Positions 14,946 to 23,889 of a stretch of 37,719 nt of DNA are shown in pieces. The stretch is from Planctomycetaceae bacterium (lineage in GTDB: Bacteria; Planctomycetota; Planctomycetia; Planctomycetales; Planctomycetaceae), in assembly GCA_028284885.1 (NCBI GenBank), contig JANQQW010000129.1, positions 1 to 37,719 of the forward strand, in the 5' to 3' direction. The notes below the pieces were generated by a model. That model was not told where the DNA came from. It saw nothing but the letters and a program-made list of their open reading frames with translations, and made no database searches. Made by a program: the position numbers and the translations under genes. Position 1 is the first letter of the stretch. Every line of letters starts with the position of its first letter.

Positions 14946-17690
14946 ATGTCGACAACGACCCGGAGTTCGGTCAACGACCGCGATCCTGAGGATGACGAGA
15001 TCGCCTTCTCTCGAGTCCCGGCGCTTAGTCTGTGGGATACGCCGAACCCGGACCGAGACTGGACCCCAACAGCTCCGGCGTCGCCCAAGCCATCCCCGCC
15101 CCCTGCGAGCAACACGGTTTCACCGGCCCGGGAGATCTCGGGGAGTCAGGTTCGCAACTCCGGTTTCGCGCCGGCGCTAGGTCCACGGCTTGACGCGAGT
15201 TCACTCCGCGGCCGTGACGAGTTTCTCTCGTTCGACGAGTTCGTCTCGATGCCGGCCTTCGAGGTGATGCGTCGCGGTCTCCGTCGTCGGCTGGACCTCG
15301 GTTCGGTCGTCCTCCGGCGATACGAGCCGGGGGAAGTCGTGTTCGTACAGGGCGAATCGGGTTCGACGATCTTCTACGTGCTCACCGACGAAGACCTAGT
15401 CGCGCTTCGCGAGCATCAGTGCGAGGTGGCATACGCGGGCGAACCGTCGACGACCGAACAACCGGGTAGACAGCGAGAACAACTGTTGGCGGAGCGCGAC
15501 CTCGCCCTTGGACGGATCGACGATCGCGATCAAGGCGACGGCCAGGGGGCACCGGCCACGGCACTGTTGCGTTCCGGACGAGAACTGCGGCGCTCGTCGT
15601 CGGTCGGGGACTCGCTTCGTCACCTGGGGGAGTGGATCCGCTCGACGTTCTGGCGGGAGGAGCCGACCGGACCAAGGCCTGCGAACGCCCGCGTGATTCC
15701 CGTCGACTCCGGAACGTCGATCGACTCGGACACCATGCGGGGGGACATTCGCGCGGGCGAACTCTTCGGTGAGTCGAACAGCTTCCACGACCTGCCCCGG
15801 TCGGTCACGGTAGTCGTGAACGAGCCGTGCTACATGGTGGAGATGCTGAGCAGCGTCTACGACCGGCTGACCGAGAATGCGGAGTTCCGAAGGCGGCAGT
15901 GGGAGACGTACCGGGTGCGTCGACTCGGCGCGCAGTTCCGAGCCATGCGGCCGTTCCGAGCGCTTACCGATGAGCAACTGGACTGGTTGCTGGATCCGGA
16001 CCGAAACCGAGTGGAGTTCGTCTCGATCGACTCGGGGGACGTGATCTTCGAGGAAGGGCAGCCGTCGGACGGTGTGTACGTCGTTCACCGGGGGCTGGTG
16101 AAGGTCGTGGAGAACCTGCGTTGTCGGCTCGTGATCGAGGACTTCAACGTCGAGGCGACGAGCAGCTTCGACAAGACGGCTGTGGTTCCGGACGACGCGC
16201 GGTTCGAGCGGTTGTTCGACGAACTCTCCGACCTGATGGTGACCGCGACCGCGCGGATTGCCGAGGACAAGCGGGCATACGAGGAAGCCAAGGAGGCCGA
16301 ACGCGAGAGGCGAACGAAACTCGTCTCGGAGGCTGTGAGCAGGGGCGAAAGACCTCCATCCTTCCCACCCGTCCTGACCGTCCCTCCGCGCTGGATGCCG
16401 GGGAGGGCGCGACTGGCGATCTTGCTAGCCGAGTTGGTGCGTGAACGGCTCCGCGACTCTTGCGAAGTTCCCTCCGAGGAACTGGACTTGGGCAAGTTGC
16501 CCAGTCCCGACGACATCGAAGCCCGCAAGGCGATCGTGGCGGCCCTGAACGCGTTCATCACGGCGGAGAAGGGAACGGCCTTCGCGACTCGGCGCGACTC
16601 CGGCGCCCGACGTCGTTGGGACTCTGCCAGGGAGATCACCCGAGAGGTGCCGGACCCGATCCTGGACGATCTCTTCCTCCGAATGAGCAGCGACACCCGG
16701 TGCTGGTCGCAGGCCGACATCTGGTTGGTACAGCGACGTCTGCTCGAGATCCTGCTGCCAAAGTCGATGCCGAGACGGATTGGTGAAGTTGACAGGCGGC
16801 GCGTCCTCGCCTACCCGCGCGCAGGGGAGTTGGTCGGCTTGGAGTGTGTGTCCGGGGAGATCGAGGGAGTCACGAAGCAGGAAACCCGTCAGGTGACATG
16901 TGTTGCCTACGACCACCCGGACAGCCCCGACGGGCTGACGACGATGCCGGACCACGAGAGGGGGTACTTCCCACAGGTCGAACTCGTTAGAATTCCGCTG
17001 CACGTCGTCCAAACGCTCCTGGACGCGAGTCCGCCGTTCGTCGCGGAGATCCAAGAGACTGCCGAACGCGGGCGAAGTGCCAACGCTCAGTCGAGCCGAA
17101 CCGTTCCGGTGCAGTCGCAGCCGGAGGTCGAGACCCTTGGCTTGATGCAGGGCGAGGAACTGATGCTGATCGACCTCGACAGCTGCACGCGGTGCAACGT
17201 CTGTGTGGAGGCGTGCATTGCCTCGCACGACGACGGTCGCACGCGTCTCTATCTCGACGGGCCAAGGTGGATGAACTACCTGGTCCCGACCACCTGTAGA
17301 AGTTGTGTGGATCCGGTCTGCATGATCGGGTGCCCTGTTGGATCGATGAGCAGGGGCGAGCGGGGTGAAATCGTCATCGAGCCATGGTGCATCGGCTGTA
17401 AACTGTGTGCCGACCAGTGCCCCTACGGGGCAATCCAGATGGAGTCGGCTCTGGACGCAGATGCCGATCGGATCGAACGCCACGCTCGCGGTGTGTTCGA
17501 GGGGTTTGCTCGAGACTCCCCGCAGATCGACTTGCTCATCCCCAAGCAAGTTGCCGTCGTTTGCGATCTGTGCGCCTCGTCGTCACACGGTCTGGGTCCG
17601 GCCTGCGTCTACGCGTGCCCGCACGAGTCTGCCTTGCGCGTGAATGCGCTGGACGAACTCCAACAGGTCTTCGACGTCCGGTCCAAGTGA
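14946..17690 (+). CDS. Fusion of two split cyclic nucleotide-binding domains with a four-cluster 4Fe-4S ferredoxin domain
   Basis: From the ATG at 14946 the protein has 914 residues. After a Pro-rich N-terminus, a CNB domain starts near 93 (FLSFDEFVSMPAFEVM) and runs to IFYVLTDEDL (about 152). It is interrupted by roughly 110 residues and resumes at GELFGES (271-277) with Arg285 in the phosphate cassette. A second CNB begins near 331 (FRAMRPFRALTDEQL...GDVIFEEGQPSDGVYVVHRG). It breaks for about 200 mostly helical residues and appears to resume at GELVGLECVSG (627-637). The end is DmsB-like: Cys747/750/753/757, 784/787/792/796, 815/818/821/825 and 873/876/887/891, enough for four clusters. No catalytic subunit is adjacent. 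An in-frame GTG at 14856 would add 30 residues. Ligand and redox partner are unknown. Confidence 0.85.
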   Translation: MSTTTRSSVNDRDPEDDEIAFSRVPALSLWDTPNPDRDWTPTAPASPKPSPPPASNTVSPAREISGSQVRNSGFAPALGPRLDASSLRGRDEFLSFDEFVSMPAFEVMRRGLRRRLDLGSVVLRRYEPGEVVFVQGESGSTIFYVLTDEDLVALREHQCEVAYAGEPSTTEQPGRQREQLLAERDLALGRIDDRDQGDGQGAPATALLRSGRELRRSSSVGDSLRHLGEWIRSTFWREEPTGPRPANARVIPVDSGTSIDSDTMRGDIRAGELFGESNSFHDLPRSVTVVVNEPCYMVEMLSSVYDRLTENAEFRRRQWETYRVRRLGAQFRAMRPFRALTDEQLDWLLDPDRNRVEFVSIDSGDVIFEEGQPSDGVYVVHRGLVKVVENLRCRLVIEDFNVEATSSFDKTAVVPDDARFERLFDELSDLMVTATARIAEDKRAYEEAKEAERERRTKLVSEAVSRGERPPSFPPVLTVPPRWMPGRARLAILLAELVRERLRDSCEVPSEELDLGKLPSPDDIEARKAIVAALNAFITAEKGTAFATRRDSGARRRWDSAREITREVPDPILDDLFLRMSSDTRCWSQADIWLVQRRLLEILLPKSMPRRIGEVDRRRVLAYPRAGELVGLECVSGEIEGVTKQETRQVTCVAYDHPDSPDGLTTMPDHERGYFPQVELVRIPLHVVQTLLDASPPFVAEIQETAERGRSANAQSSRTVPVQSQPEVETLGLMQGEELMLIDLDSCTRCNVCVEACIASHDDGRTRLYLDGPRWMNYLVPTTCRSCVDPVCMIGCPVGSMSRGERGEIVIEPWCIGCKLCADQCPYGAIQMESALDADADRIERHARGVFEGFARDSPQIDLLIPKQVAVVCDLCASSSHGLGPACVYACPHESALRVNALDELQQVFDVRSK

Positions 17691-17704
17691 GTCGCGGCGC
17701 TCTG

Positions 17705-20149
17705 TCATCGCGCGTCTTCGCCCCCGCCAGCACTCGGCGGACGCTCAACCTCCCGCCGTCTGTCCCCGTGCGGGTCGTTCTCCCGCAGCCAGTCCGTGAC
17801 CTTCATCGTGTTGGGATGCTCCGATCCCAAGGTCTCCGTCCAAATGTCGTGTACCGTCCAGGCGTGGTCCGTGGCCTCCGACCAGTTCCCGACCTCCCAT
17901 GCGAAGTAGGCCAGAATACTGTAGTTCTCGGCCACTCTCGGATGGTTCTCGCCGTAGAAGGTCGCGTCGATGGACGTGGCCCGCTCCATCAGCCGCCGGG
18001 CCTCGCCCTGCTCGTGCAGCTCCCACTGGACCAAGGCCATGCAGGCGTAACACATGGCACGCTCAGGGTGGTCCTCCGGAATCGAACGCTCTGCGATCTC
18101 GACGGCCTTCCGCATGTGGCGATGGGCCTCTTGTTCGTTGCGAGCTTCCTTCTCGAACATGGCCAGGCTCGAGTACCAGACGACCATCTCCGGTCGGTTG
18201 CCGCCGTACGACCTCTCCCCGATGTCGACGGCGTCACTCAACAGTCGCCTGGCCTCGTCCAGATTCGCCAGCGCCCTCTCGATCCAACCGAGGATCGAGT
18301 ATCTCACCGCGAGGATCGGGGCGTCCGCACCGGACTCCTTCCGGTCGATCGCGATGGCGTCCTCCAGCAGAGACTTGGCCTTCGGGTACTGTCCAGTGTC
18401 GAGTTCGACGAGGCCCAGGTTCGAGCTGACAGACGCCACCTTCCCGTGCTCCTCGCCGAACACCGTCTTGGCGACGCCCATCGCCCGTGTCGAGGCCCTT
18501 CGCGCCTCGTCGTAGCGACCCAGTTTTCGGCAGGCACGCGCACATCGATCGAGATTCCACCGGATCGACTCCGTGTTCGCCGTGTACTCCTCGGCGCGGT
18601 CGGCCACGGTCATCGCGTGTGACATCATCCTCGCCGCCGGCCCCCACGTGTCGGGAGAGTTCTGCTCGTAGGGGATGGCCGCACGAACGGTCCGCGCTGC
18701 GCGCTCTACCCAGGCAGCGTGGTCCCCTTCGCGGATGCCGTCACGGACGACCACTTGGACGAGGCGGTGGACCGAGAGTACGCCGTCGTCGATGCTCACC
18801 AGGGAGAACTGCCTCAGAGTCTGCACGACGTCGTCGAACTCGAATTCGTCGGAGAGCACCTTCGCGAGCTTCGGCGGGAGGGCGTTCGGTGCAGCTGCGA
18901 CGATGTCTCTGGCGAGACCGTCCGGCGCGAGGAAGGCGCAGAGGCGGAGCACGTCGACGCCGATGCCGATCTCCTTACGCGACAACTCCCACGCCGTCCG
19001 CACGGTCTTCTGATGGTCGCTGGGGGGGACCTCCCTCTTCCAGAGCCTCTCCCGCTGCCCCCGGAACCGCTCGAGGTAGTCCGGCAGGCCGATGCCGGTT
19101 GCGTTGACGTACCCGGCCGCCTGCGCAAGAGCCAACGGCAAGTCGCCCAGCAGGTCGGTCAAGTCATCGGCCGACGGTTCCGCTCTTCCGACGGTCTTCT
19201 CGAGGAAGGCGAGCGACTCCGGCCGTGACCACGTGCCGACCGGCAGGCGCTCGGCGGGGGGCCAGATGCCGTGCCGGGACGTGATCAACACCTGCCCGTC
19301 GCCACGCGTGGGCCGGAAGGGCGCAATCGTCTCCGGTTTCTCGACGTTGTCGAACACGAGCAGCCACCGCGACCGTTGTTCGAGCGTTCGCCGGACGTTC
19401 TCGGCGACGACGTCGAGATGGGTCCCGTCGGGGTGCTTCAGGTCGAGCCGGGAGGCGAGTTCGACGAAGTCGGTGGCCGGGTCGGTCTCGGAGTCGATCC
19501 ACCAGACGAGGTCGAACTCGTCCGCGAACGTGTGGCAGTACCACAGGGCGAGCTGCGTCTTGCCGACGCCCCCCATCCCCTGGATGGCCTGCGTGACGGC
19601 CGCCGACCCGCCGTCCGCCAGCCGCTCCCGCAACGCCTCCTGCAACTCGACGCGAACCGTGTAGTTCACGCTGAGGCCCGGCACGTTCCAGATCTGCGCC
19701 TCCTGCCGCGGCGTTGCCGGCGGAGTGGCGGACTCGTCCTGGAGTTCCTCCGCGAGTTCGACGACCCGCTGCTCGAACGTCGTGTCGTCGACGTCGAACA
19801 GATCCTTGTAGACCCGCGGCCCATAGAGCCGCTTGACCTGGCAGTCGGCTACGCGGGTGATGAGGAGCCTTCGCTGGCGGCCGTCCGGGTCCGCCGTGTA
19901 GGCGGCCCGCATCTCGCCCATAGTGAACTTGGACTCGAAGTACGCCGGGGATACGACCGACAGCGTGCGGCGGCACTTGTCGAGCCCGACCTCCATCCGC
20001 TCGACGAAGTCGTGCCCGGTCTTGAAGTCCGAGTCCTGCATGTAGACGACGAGCCCGTTGTCCCGCAGGAGCGTGGCGATCCGGACGGCGACGTCGGCAT
20101 CGCAGCCGGCCCGGCTGATGAAGACGTCGTACTGGTACTCGTCGTCCAC
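17705..20149 (-). CDS. TIR-NB-ARC-TPR STAND protein
   Basis: From the GTG at 20149 the product is 814 residues. A TIR domain occupies about 5-140 (YQYDVFISRAG, then VVSPAYFESKFTMGEMRAAY, where Glu79 is at the place of the catalytic Glu of NADase TIRs). An NB-ARC ATPase follows, with Walker A GMGGVGKT (191-198), Walker B LLVFDN (263-268), VLITSRHGIW and LPLALAQAAGYV. The C-terminal third is a series of TPR units (GRYDEARRASTRAMGVAKTVFG..., repeated at about 42 residues). The architecture matches NLR-like immune proteins, in which sensing through the repeats frees TIR activity. The frame is open far upstream, but that part is antisense to other genes. A second GTG at 20173 is possible. It ends 14 bp from the convergent CNB/ferredoxin gene. 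Confidence 0.9.
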   Translation of the reverse strand: MDDEYQYDVFISRAGCDADVAVRIATLLRDNGLVVYMQDSDFKTGHDFVERMEVGLDKCRRTLSVVSPAYFESKFTMGEMRAAYTADPDGRQRRLLITRVADCQVKRLYGPRVYKDLFDVDDTTFEQRVVELAEELQDESATPPATPRQEAQIWNVPGLSVNYTVRVELQEALRERLADGGSAAVTQAIQGMGGVGKTQLALWYCHTFADEFDLVWWIDSETDPATDFVELASRLDLKHPDGTHLDVVAENVRRTLEQRSRWLLVFDNVEKPETIAPFRPTRGDGQVLITSRHGIWPPAERLPVGTWSRPESLAFLEKTVGRAEPSADDLTDLLGDLPLALAQAAGYVNATGIGLPDYLERFRGQRERLWKREVPPSDHQKTVRTAWELSRKEIGIGVDVLRLCAFLAPDGLARDIVAAAPNALPPKLAKVLSDEFEFDDVVQTLRQFSLVSIDDGVLSVHRLVQVVVRDGIREGDHAAWVERAARTVRAAIPYEQNSPDTWGPAARMMSHAMTVADRAEEYTANTESIRWNLDRCARACRKLGRYDEARRASTRAMGVAKTVFGEEHGKVASVSSNLGLVELDTGQYPKAKSLLEDAIAIDRKESGADAPILAVRYSILGWIERALANLDEARRLLSDAVDIGERSYGGNRPEMVVWYSSLAMFEKEARNEQEAHRHMRKAVEIAERSIPEDHPERAMCYACMALVQWELHEQGEARRLMERATSIDATFYGENHPRVAENYSILAYFAWEVGNWSEATDHAWTVHDIWTETLGSEHPNTMKVTDWLRENDPHGDRRREVERPPSAGGGEDAR

Positions 20150-20273
20150 GACCCGCTCGCCCCACTTGTCCACGTGTGCGCCGAGTGCAGTCTCCGAAAC
20201 CGTTCCCGCGAGATCCAGTCGGGGTGAACGCGTCGTTGACGGACGACACGAATGCTTGCCGAAACCCGCCAGT

Positions 20274-20294
20274 ATCCGTGAAATCCGTGGTTCC
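20274..20294. repeat. ATCCGTG dispersed intergenic repeat
   Basis: The spacer between the divergent TIR gene and the dehydratase gene contains two ATCCGTG words at 20274-20280 and 20283-20289, followed by GTTCC. The wording is similar to the CCACGGA/CACGAAA-type repeats at 12840-13000, where TGGTTCC also occurs (12994-13000). It looks like the remnant of a dispersed short repeat rather than a specific operator. Confidence 0.4.
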
Positions 20295-20320
20295 TTTCCG
20301 AGGCTGGGCGAGAGAACCGC

Positions 20321-21355
20321 ATGAAGATCACGAACGTTCGGGCCTGTCAGCCAATTGCGGAGAACTCGCCGGGCGACTGGCGGACGTCGTTGGGGCAGAC
20401 TCTCGTGGCCGTGGACACGGACGTCGGGGTGACCGGGTACGGCGTGGGGGGTGGCGGGGCGGCCGGGACTCACGTGGTGGAGACCGTGTTGCGGGACCTG
20501 CTGCTCGGCGAGAGTCCCGAGCCGGTCGAGGCGCTCTGGGAGCGGATGTACGCGGCGACGCTGGCGTTCGGGCGGAAGGGGATTGCCGTGATGGCGGTCA
20601 GCGGCGTCGATCTCGCCTTGTGGGACCTGCGGGGGAAGCTGGCGGGCGAGCCGGTGGCGAAGCTGCTGGGCGGGGCGGTCGGCGAGCCGATTCCGACCTA
20701 CGGCACCTTCTGGAGCGACCTCACGCCGGAGATGGTCGGCGAGCACACGGCCTTCAAGCTGCACGTCGAACACCGCGGCGACGGCGACCGGATCGACGGC
20801 ATCGTCCGGGCAGTCGAGCAGGCCTGGGCGCTGTTGGGGCCGGAGACCGGGTTGATGCTGGACGCGTGGATGCGGTGGGACGAGGCGACGACGTTGGCGG
20901 TCGCGGAGGCGGTCGAGCCGCTCGGGGTCGGGTGGATCGAGGAACCGCTCTCGCCGGACGACCTCGACGGGTATGCGCGGATCGTCGAGCGGTGTGCGAT
21001 CCCGATCGCCGGCGGCGAGCACGAGTTCACGGCGGCCGCGTTCCGTCCGTTGATCGAGCGCGGGCTGCACGCCGTGCTGCAGCCGGACGTCTGCTGGTGC
21101 GGCGGGATGACGGAACTGGTGAAGATCTACGAGATGGCGAACGCGGCCGGTGTGCGGGTCTGTCCGCACCGCGGCTGCGAGGTGTGGGGCCTGCACGCGA
21201 TCGCGGCCCTGGATCAGCAGCCGCTCGCGGAGTCCGGACGGCCGTGGATGACGTGGGTCGGGGGACAGCCGGCGGTCGAGGCTGGTAGCATCACGCTCTC
21301 GGACCGGCCGGGCTTCGGCGTCGAGATCGACGAGGCGAACCTGCCCGGCGTGTGA
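20321..21355 (+). CDS. Enolase-superfamily sugar-acid dehydratase, L-rhamnonate dehydratase-like
   Basis: The 344-residue protein belongs to the mandelate racemase/muconate lactonizing group. Metal ligands expected for the barrel are visible as Asp181 (LMLDAWMRWD), Glu207 (WIEEPL) and Glu233 (GGEHEF). The His283-containing PHRG motif and Asp256 (LQPDVCWCGGMTEL) form the His-Asp dyad used as base by rhamnonate dehydratases; His234 in GGEHEF also matches that subgroup. The reaction would be syn-elimination of water from an aldonate to a 2-keto-3-deoxy acid. No aldolase, kinase or sugar lactonase lies beside it, so the exact sugar acid is unproven. A lipoprotein gene follows after 21 bp. Confidence 0.85.
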   Translation: MKITNVRACQPIAENSPGDWRTSLGQTLVAVDTDVGVTGYGVGGGGAAGTHVVETVLRDLLLGESPEPVEALWERMYAATLAFGRKGIAVMAVSGVDLALWDLRGKLAGEPVAKLLGGAVGEPIPTYGTFWSDLTPEMVGEHTAFKLHVEHRGDGDRIDGIVRAVEQAWALLGPETGLMLDAWMRWDEATTLAVAEAVEPLGVGWIEEPLSPDDLDGYARIVERCAIPIAGGEHEFTAAAFRPLIERGLHAVLQPDVCWCGGMTELVKIYEMANAAGVRVCPHRGCEVWGLHAIAALDQQPLAESGRPWMTWVGGQPAVEAGSITLSDRPGFGVEIDEANLPGV

Positions 21356-21376
21356 ATCGAACCGCGAGTGCTCCGC

Positions 21377-22276
21377 ATGCGACGTCCTGCCTCCCCCCCA
21401 ACCCGACGGCCCCGCCGTCGGGCCCGCCGACAGAGTCGGCGGCTTGGACTCCTCGTGCTCGCTCCCCTTGCGCTCGCGTTCGTCGGCTGCGGGAGCGGCA
21501 GTGGGGGGGCCGGCATCTCGGAGTCGACGGCGCCGCCGGTGGAGACGGTGACGCCGGACGTCGACGAGATGACGCCGTCGCGGCTGCGGGAACTGCTGGG
21601 CGACGACCGGGTCGTCATCGCGACGGAGGGGGGCGAGATCAAGAAGGTCTCGCTCTACGGCACCCGGATCGACGACCTCTCGCCGCTGGCCGGTCTGGAG
21701 CTCGACACGCTCGAACTGACCGGCTGCCCGATCGACGACATCAGCGTGCTGAAGGGGATGCCGCTCGAGGACCTGAAGCTGCGCGAGACGAAGGTGACGG
21801 ATCTCTCGCCGCTCGCCGAGATGCCGCTGAAGTACCTCGACCTGATCGACACGCCCGTGACCGACGTCTCGGTGGTGAAGACGCTGGACCTCGAAATCCT
21901 GTGGCTGCGGGGCAGCAAGGTCCGCGACCTGACGCCGCTCGCCGCGCAGAGGCTGACGAGCCTGGACGTGCAGGACACGGAGATCGAGAACCTCGCCGTC
22001 GTCCCGCGGATCGAGGGGCTCGAGCGGCTGAACATCGTGGGAACGAACGTGACCGACCTGTCGCCGCTGGCGGGGCTGGAGCTGAAGCGGCTGCTGTTCA
22101 CGCCGTCGAAGATCGAGACGGGGCTCGACGTCGTCCGGAACATGACCTCGCTGGACGAGCTCGACGTGATGTTCCGCGAGCCACGCCGGATGCGGCCGCT
22201 GGAGTTCTGGCTGAAGTACGACCGCGGCGAGTTCGGGACGCCCGACGAACGGCCCGAGCCCGAGACCGAGGATTGA
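21377..22276 (+). CDS. Leucine-rich-repeat lipoprotein
   Basis: From the ATG at 21377 the product has 299 residues: an Arg-rich start, a hydrophobic stretch ([16 protein letters not shown]) and a lipobox-like cysteine at 38, so a lipoprotein is predicted. The mature part carries about eight leucine-rich repeats of the '[22 protein letters not shown]' type (for example [45 protein letters not shown]), similar to the LRRs common in planctomycete surface proteins. The repeat surface usually binds proteins. A GTG at 21368 is an alternative start. It lies 21 bp after the dehydratase gene on the same strand and may be cotranscribed. Confidence 0.8.
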   Translation: MRRPASPPTRRPRRRARRQSRRLGLLVLAPLALAFVGCGSGSGGAGISESTAPPVETVTPDVDEMTPSRLRELLGDDRVVIATEGGEIKKVSLYGTRIDDLSPLAGLELDTLELTGCPIDDISVLKGMPLEDLKLRETKVTDLSPLAEMPLKYLDLIDTPVTDVSVVKTLDLEILWLRGSKVRDLTPLAAQRLTSLDVQDTEIENLAVVPRIEGLERLNIVGTNVTDLSPLAGLELKRLLFTPSKIETGLDVVRNMTSLDELDVMFREPRRMRPLEFWLKYDRGEFGTPDERPEPETED

Positions 22277-22403
22277 GGGACGCCGAAGCCGGGCACCGCG
22301 CGATCCTGCGTTGACGCTCGAATCGGCGTTCCCTAGTGTCCGCCGAGACCGGCCCGCCCGATGGTGGTCGGCGTCCGCGCGTCTCGCACCAGGTTTTGTG
22401 GCC

Positions 22404-23663
22404 ATGCCCGCACTCGTTCCCCCGCACGGTGGACTCTCCGCCCCCGTCGACCGCACCGTTCCCGAGGCCGAGTTGGCCGACTTCCAGGCCAAGGCGGCCG
22501 ACTTGCCGAAGGTCCCGGTCTCCGCGGCCGACCTGTCGACCGTCTACCGCATTGCCGACGGCACGCTGAGCCCGCTGACCGGGCCGATGACCGAGGCCCA
22601 GTGGAACACGGTGCTCGACGAGTCGGTCGTCGAGTCGAACGGGTCGAAGTACGCGTGGACGATTCCGCTCGCCTTCCCGGTGACGAGCGATCTCGCCGGC
22701 ACGCTGTCGGCCGGGACGACGGTTGCCCTCGTCGGCCCCGACGGAAGCGTCGTCGCGACGCTCGACGTGAGCAGCGTCTACGAGTGGAACAAGCCGCGGT
22801 ACGTCAAGAGCGTGTACGGCACCGAGCGGACCGACCACCCCGGGGCCGACATGGCCCTGAAGCTCGACGCTGACAAGACGCACCTGATCGGCGGCGAGCT
22901 TCGTGCCCTGCCGCAGCCGAAGAACGCGTCCTTCGGACAGTACGTGAAGTCGCCAGCCGAGGTGCGGGCGATCATCGAGGAGAAGGGCTGGGACGCGTGC
23001 GTCGCCTTCCAGACCCGGAACCCCCTCCACCGGGCCCACGAGTACGCCCTCGTCTACGCCCTCGAAGTTCTGCTGAAAGAAGGAAAGAACGCCGGGGCCG
23101 TGCTGAACCCGCTGATTGGCGAGACGAAGGGGGACGACGTCTCCGCCGAGATCCGGATGGAGACGTACGAGAAGCTGATCGCCGACCGCGGCATGGGCGA
23201 GGGAGACAGCGACCCCGAGCTGTGGGGCCCCCGCGGCGAGGAGGTGCCCGACCGCGTTCTGCTGTTGGGCCTCGACATCAAGATGTTCTACGGCGGCCCG
23301 AAGGAGGCGGTGATGCACGCCATCTACCGCCAGAACATGGGCTACTCGCACATTGTCATCGGCCGGAAGCACGCCGACGCCCCGTACGCCGACGGCACGG
23401 CCATCTGGGGCGACTTCGACGCCCACGAGATCTTCGACAACCTCGCCGGCGACCTCGTCATCCAGCCGGTGAAGGTCGGCTTCGCCGCCTACTACGAGTC
23501 GCTGGGTCGCGTGGACCTGATGGAGAACCACCCGGACGAGAAGCCGGTCTTCATCTCCGGCAAGCAGGTCCGCGCGACTCTGCAGCAAGGCGAACAGGTC
23601 GATCCCCGCATCATGCGACCGAGCACCTCGGAGATTCTCTCGGCCGCGATGAAGCAGGGGTGA
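22404..23663 (+). CDS. sat: Sulfate adenylyltransferase (ATP sulfurylase)
   Basis: The 419-residue enzyme makes adenosine 5'-phosphosulfate and pyrophosphate from ATP and sulfate. The nucleotide-binding motif [11 protein letters not shown] lies at 203-213, and the GRDHA-type motif appears as GRKHAD at 320-325, with the Asp replaced by Lys. The C-terminus ([30 protein letters not shown]) carries the usual ISGT-R-like segment. The N-terminal PUA-like domain is present. The ATG at 22404 gives the expected homo-oligomeric Sat length; upstream codons do not look coding. cysC follows on the same strand, so the pair supplies PAPS. No separate reductase genes are in view. Confidence 0.95.
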   Translation: MPALVPPHGGLSAPVDRTVPEAELADFQAKAADLPKVPVSAADLSTVYRIADGTLSPLTGPMTEAQWNTVLDESVVESNGSKYAWTIPLAFPVTSDLAGTLSAGTTVALVGPDGSVVATLDVSSVYEWNKPRYVKSVYGTERTDHPGADMALKLDADKTHLIGGELRALPQPKNASFGQYVKSPAEVRAIIEEKGWDACVAFQTRNPLHRAHEYALVYALEVLLKEGKNAGAVLNPLIGETKGDDVSAEIRMETYEKLIADRGMGEGDSDPELWGPRGEEVPDRVLLLGLDIKMFYGGPKEAVMHAIYRQNMGYSHIVIGRKHADAPYADGTAIWGDFDAHEIFDNLAGDLVIQPVKVGFAAYYESLGRVDLMENHPDEKPVFISGKQVRATLQQGEQVDPRIMRPSTSEILSAAMKQG

Positions 23664-23673
23664 AAGAGGTCGA

Positions 23674-23701
23674 GAGTCAAGAGTCAAGAGTCGAGAGTCT
23701 A
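23674..23701. repeat. Four tandem GAGTCNA heptamers
   Basis: Immediately downstream of sat the sequence reads GAGTCAA, GAGTCAA, GAGTCGA, GAGTCTA in exact tandem (23674-23701), followed by GAG. Heptamer arrays of this kind occur as intergenic repeats in some planctomycete genomes, but I cannot verify copy number elsewhere here. No function is assigned. Confidence 0.7.
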
Positions 23702-23825
23702 GAGCCAGAAGCAGGCATTGGCGGGCGCGGAGACACGATCGCAGCCGCAAGCCATGCGACGACGAGTCCAGAACCAGCGCAGTGAGCCGCCACGACGGCG
23801 GCGAACGAAGCTGCGTGAACGAAGC

Positions 23826-23858
23826 CGTGTTTGGTCGTCAGGGTGACGACCAAACACG
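23826..23858. promoter_or_regulatory. Perfect 15-bp hairpin upstream of cysC
   Basis: CGTGTTTGGTCGTCA (23826-23840), a GGG loop, and its exact complement TGACGACCAAACACG (23844-23858) form a 15-bp stem. It stands between sat and cysC, about 30 bp before the cysC start codon. No T run follows, so it is not a textbook intrinsic terminator. It may be an mRNA processing or stability element, or a mobile palindromic repeat. Confidence 0.7.
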
Positions 23859-23889
23859 AGCAAAGTGAACCACGAGCGAAGCGAAGACC

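Noticed and set aside
14946..20149. A functional link between the CNB/ferredoxin protein and the TIR protein, for example TIR-made cyclic ADP-ribose sensed by CNB domains
   Set aside because: The genes are convergent, not an operon, and nothing in the sequence shows partnership beyond adjacency.
17705..22492. A 1595-codon open frame on the minus strand reaching upstream of the TIR domain
   Set aside because: The part beyond about 20175 is antisense to the dehydratase and LRR lipoprotein genes, is Arg-, Pro- and Asp-rich, and has no domain similarity. High G+C leaves antisense frames open. The start was placed just before the TIR domain.
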